Origin: Pseudomonas sp. GGS8
GTDB taxonomy: Bacteria > Pseudomonadota > Gammaproteobacteria > Pseudomonadales > Pseudomonadaceae
DNA: 64,000 bases
Reading direction: 5' to 3'
Assembly (NCBI RefSeq): GCF_024168645.1
Contig: NZ_JALJWF010000001.1
Location: 4,033,501 to 4,097,500 of the forward strand
The translations under genes and the position numbers were made by a program. The notes beneath the pieces were generated by a model that saw only the letters and a program-made list of their open reading frames with translations, ran no database searches and was not told the origin of the DNA. This document shows, piece by piece, positions 63,020 to 64,000 of the stretch; within the stretch, counting starts at the first letter, position 1; every line of letters begins with the position of its first letter.

Positions 63020-63646
63020 ATGACTACTTCCTACAAACGTCTCGACAAGGATAACGCCGCCGTTCTGCTGGTCGATCACCAGGCGGGCCTGCTTTCTCTG
63101 GTGCGTGACATCGACCCGGATCGCTTCAAGAACAACGTACTGGCCCTGGCCGACCTGGCCAAGTACTTCAAGCTGCCGACGATTCTGACCACCAGTTTCG
63201 AAACCGGCCCCAACGGCCCGCTGATGCCGGAACTCAAGGCGCTGTTCCCGGACGCGCCGTACATCGCTCGCCCTGGCCAGATCAACGCCTGGGACAACGA
63301 AGACTTCGTCAAGGCGATCAAGGCCACCGGCAAGAAACAGTTGATCATTGCCGGGGTGGTGACCGAAGTCTGCGTGGCATTCCCGGCACTGTCGGCCCTG
63401 GCCGAAGGCTTTGAAGTGTTCGTGGTGACCGACGCTTCCGGCACGTTCAACGAACTGACCCGTCAATCGGCGTGGGATCGCATGTCGTCCTCGGGTGCCC
63501 AGCTGATGACCTGGTTCGGCCTGGCCTGTGAACTGCATCGCGACTGGCGCAACGATGTGGAAGGTCTGGCGACTCTGTTCTCCAACCACATCCCGGACTA
63601 CCGCAACCTGATGACCAGCTACAACACCCTGACCAACGCCAAGTAA
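63020..63646 (+). CDS. Isochorismatase-family hydrolase, YcaC-like
   Basis: 208 aa cysteine hydrolase. The triad is visible: Asp in VLLVDHQAGLLS near residue 20, Lys in the stretch before KKQLIIAG, and Cys in AGVVTEVCVAFPALSAL near residue 118. Length and the motif set match YcaC. The physiological substrate is unknown. GCGAGGA lies before ATG 63020. Together with the pirin gene it may form a LysR-controlled unit. Confidence 0.9.
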   Translation: MTTSYKRLDKDNAAVLLVDHQAGLLSLVRDIDPDRFKNNVLALADLAKYFKLPTILTTSFETGPNGPLMPELKALFPDAPYIARPGQINAWDNEDFVKAIKATGKKQLIIAGVVTEVCVAFPALSALAEGFEVFVVTDASGTFNELTRQSAWDRMSSSGAQLMTWFGLACELHRDWRNDVEGLATLFSNHIPDYRNLMTSYNTLTNAK

Positions 63647-63671
63647 ACCCTGGCAGCACATACACACATAA

Positions 63672-63718
63672 CCTGTGGGAGCGGGCAAGTCGGATCGCCG
63701 CACCGCCGCTCCCACAGT
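63672..63718. repeat. REP pair forming a hairpin after the hydrolase gene
   Basis: CTGTGGGAGCGG and CCGCTCCCACAG face each other with about 22 bases between, 25 bp after the stop codon. It is a short relative of the REPIN at 686-776 and may act as the terminator. Confidence 0.8.
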
Positions 63719-63789
63719 GTTTTGTGTTGTTCTGAAGACATCAAATCCTCCTACACTGTGCCCATCCGTACTATTGCTGGAGTTACTTG

Positions 63790-64000
63790 ATGCTGTCACT
63801 GCTCACCGATCATCCGTTGCTGTGCGCGCTGGTCCTGATCCTGATCGATCTGGTGTTGTGGCGCTTGATTACGGCCAGTGGCAGTAACTGGAAACTGGCT
63901 GTGCGGCTGGTGATTTTCTCGCTGTTCAGCGTGCTGCTGTTCAATGAAGGTTTGAACCCCATGGCGCCAGCGCCGTGGGCCGACAATGTGCCATTGCACC
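63790..64000 (+). CDS. Membrane protein, probably mechanosensitive-channel family (3' end outside the window)
   Basis: Only the first 70 residues are visible. They contain two hydrophobic helices (LLCALVLILIDLVLWRLI and LAVRLVIFSLFSVLLF) and the segment NEGLNPMAPAPW. This start resembles Pseudomonas proteins in which a small mechanosensitive-channel domain follows, but the diagnostic region is missing, so the function is uncertain. ATG 63790 has CTGGAG upstream. Confidence 0.55.
   Translation, partial: MLSLLTDHPLLCALVLILIDLVLWRLITASGSNWKLAVRLVIFSLFSVLLFNEGLNPMAPAPWADNVPLH

Overview
The window comes from a fluorescent Pseudomonas, most likely the P. fluorescens group. Support: a nearly complete pyoverdine locus, GC-rich coding sequence, REPIN-type palindromes of the kinds common in that group, a DUF6124-like small protein, and PvdS boxes (TAAAT-N16-CGT) in front of several operons. 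No tRNA, rRNA, CRISPR array, transposase or phage gene was seen.

Layout. 2-664 is the 3' part of a type II thioesterase (PvdG-like). 963-30054 is a forward, overlapping three-gene NRPS operon ending in a strong terminator. 30399-32876 is the ferripyoverdine receptor FpvA. 33357-33725 is a small DUF6124-like gene with an unusual repeat-rich leader. Converging on these is a reverse operon, pvdM-pvdN-pvdO-pvdE-terminal NRPS with thioesterase (43362 down to 33838). pvdP (tyrosinase) follows forward, then the reverse export operon pvdR-pvdT-opmQ (49941 to 45393). The FpvI-type ECF sigma gene and pvdA are forward. From about 52.8 kb onward the genes are not siderophore genes: mgtA, an orphan degenerate receiver, a BvgA/BvgS-like two-component pair, an aldo-keto reductase, a LysR regulator divergent from a pirin gene, a YcaC-like hydrolase, and the start of a membrane protein cut by the window end.

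How the genes work together. PvdL, which makes the chromophore precursor, is not in the window and presumably precedes this part. Reading A-domain pocket residues by eye, the side-chain synthetases suggest: D-Ala-like, D-N5-acyl-N5-hydroxyornithine, Ala-like, Gly, D-Ser, Ala-like, beta-hydroxy-Asp, then a basic residue (Lys-like) at the thioesterase module. Chromophore catechol, hydroxamate and beta-hydroxyaspartate would give the three bidentate iron ligands. PvdA makes hydroxyornithine, PvdE exports the precursor to the periplasm, PvdP/M/N/O mature it, PvdRT-OpmQ pumps pyoverdine out, and FpvA takes the ferric form back while signalling to FpvI. Not in the window: pvdL, pvdS, pvdH, pvdQ, fpvR and the hydroxyornithine acyltransferase.

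The most distinctive feature is the beta-hydroxyaspartate station. It is split over two proteins: the second NRPS ends in a condensation domain plus a fused Fe(II)/2-oxoglutarate hydroxylase, and the third NRPS begins with a condensation-like domain with a damaged active-site motif, followed by an Asp-type A domain and a carrier domain.
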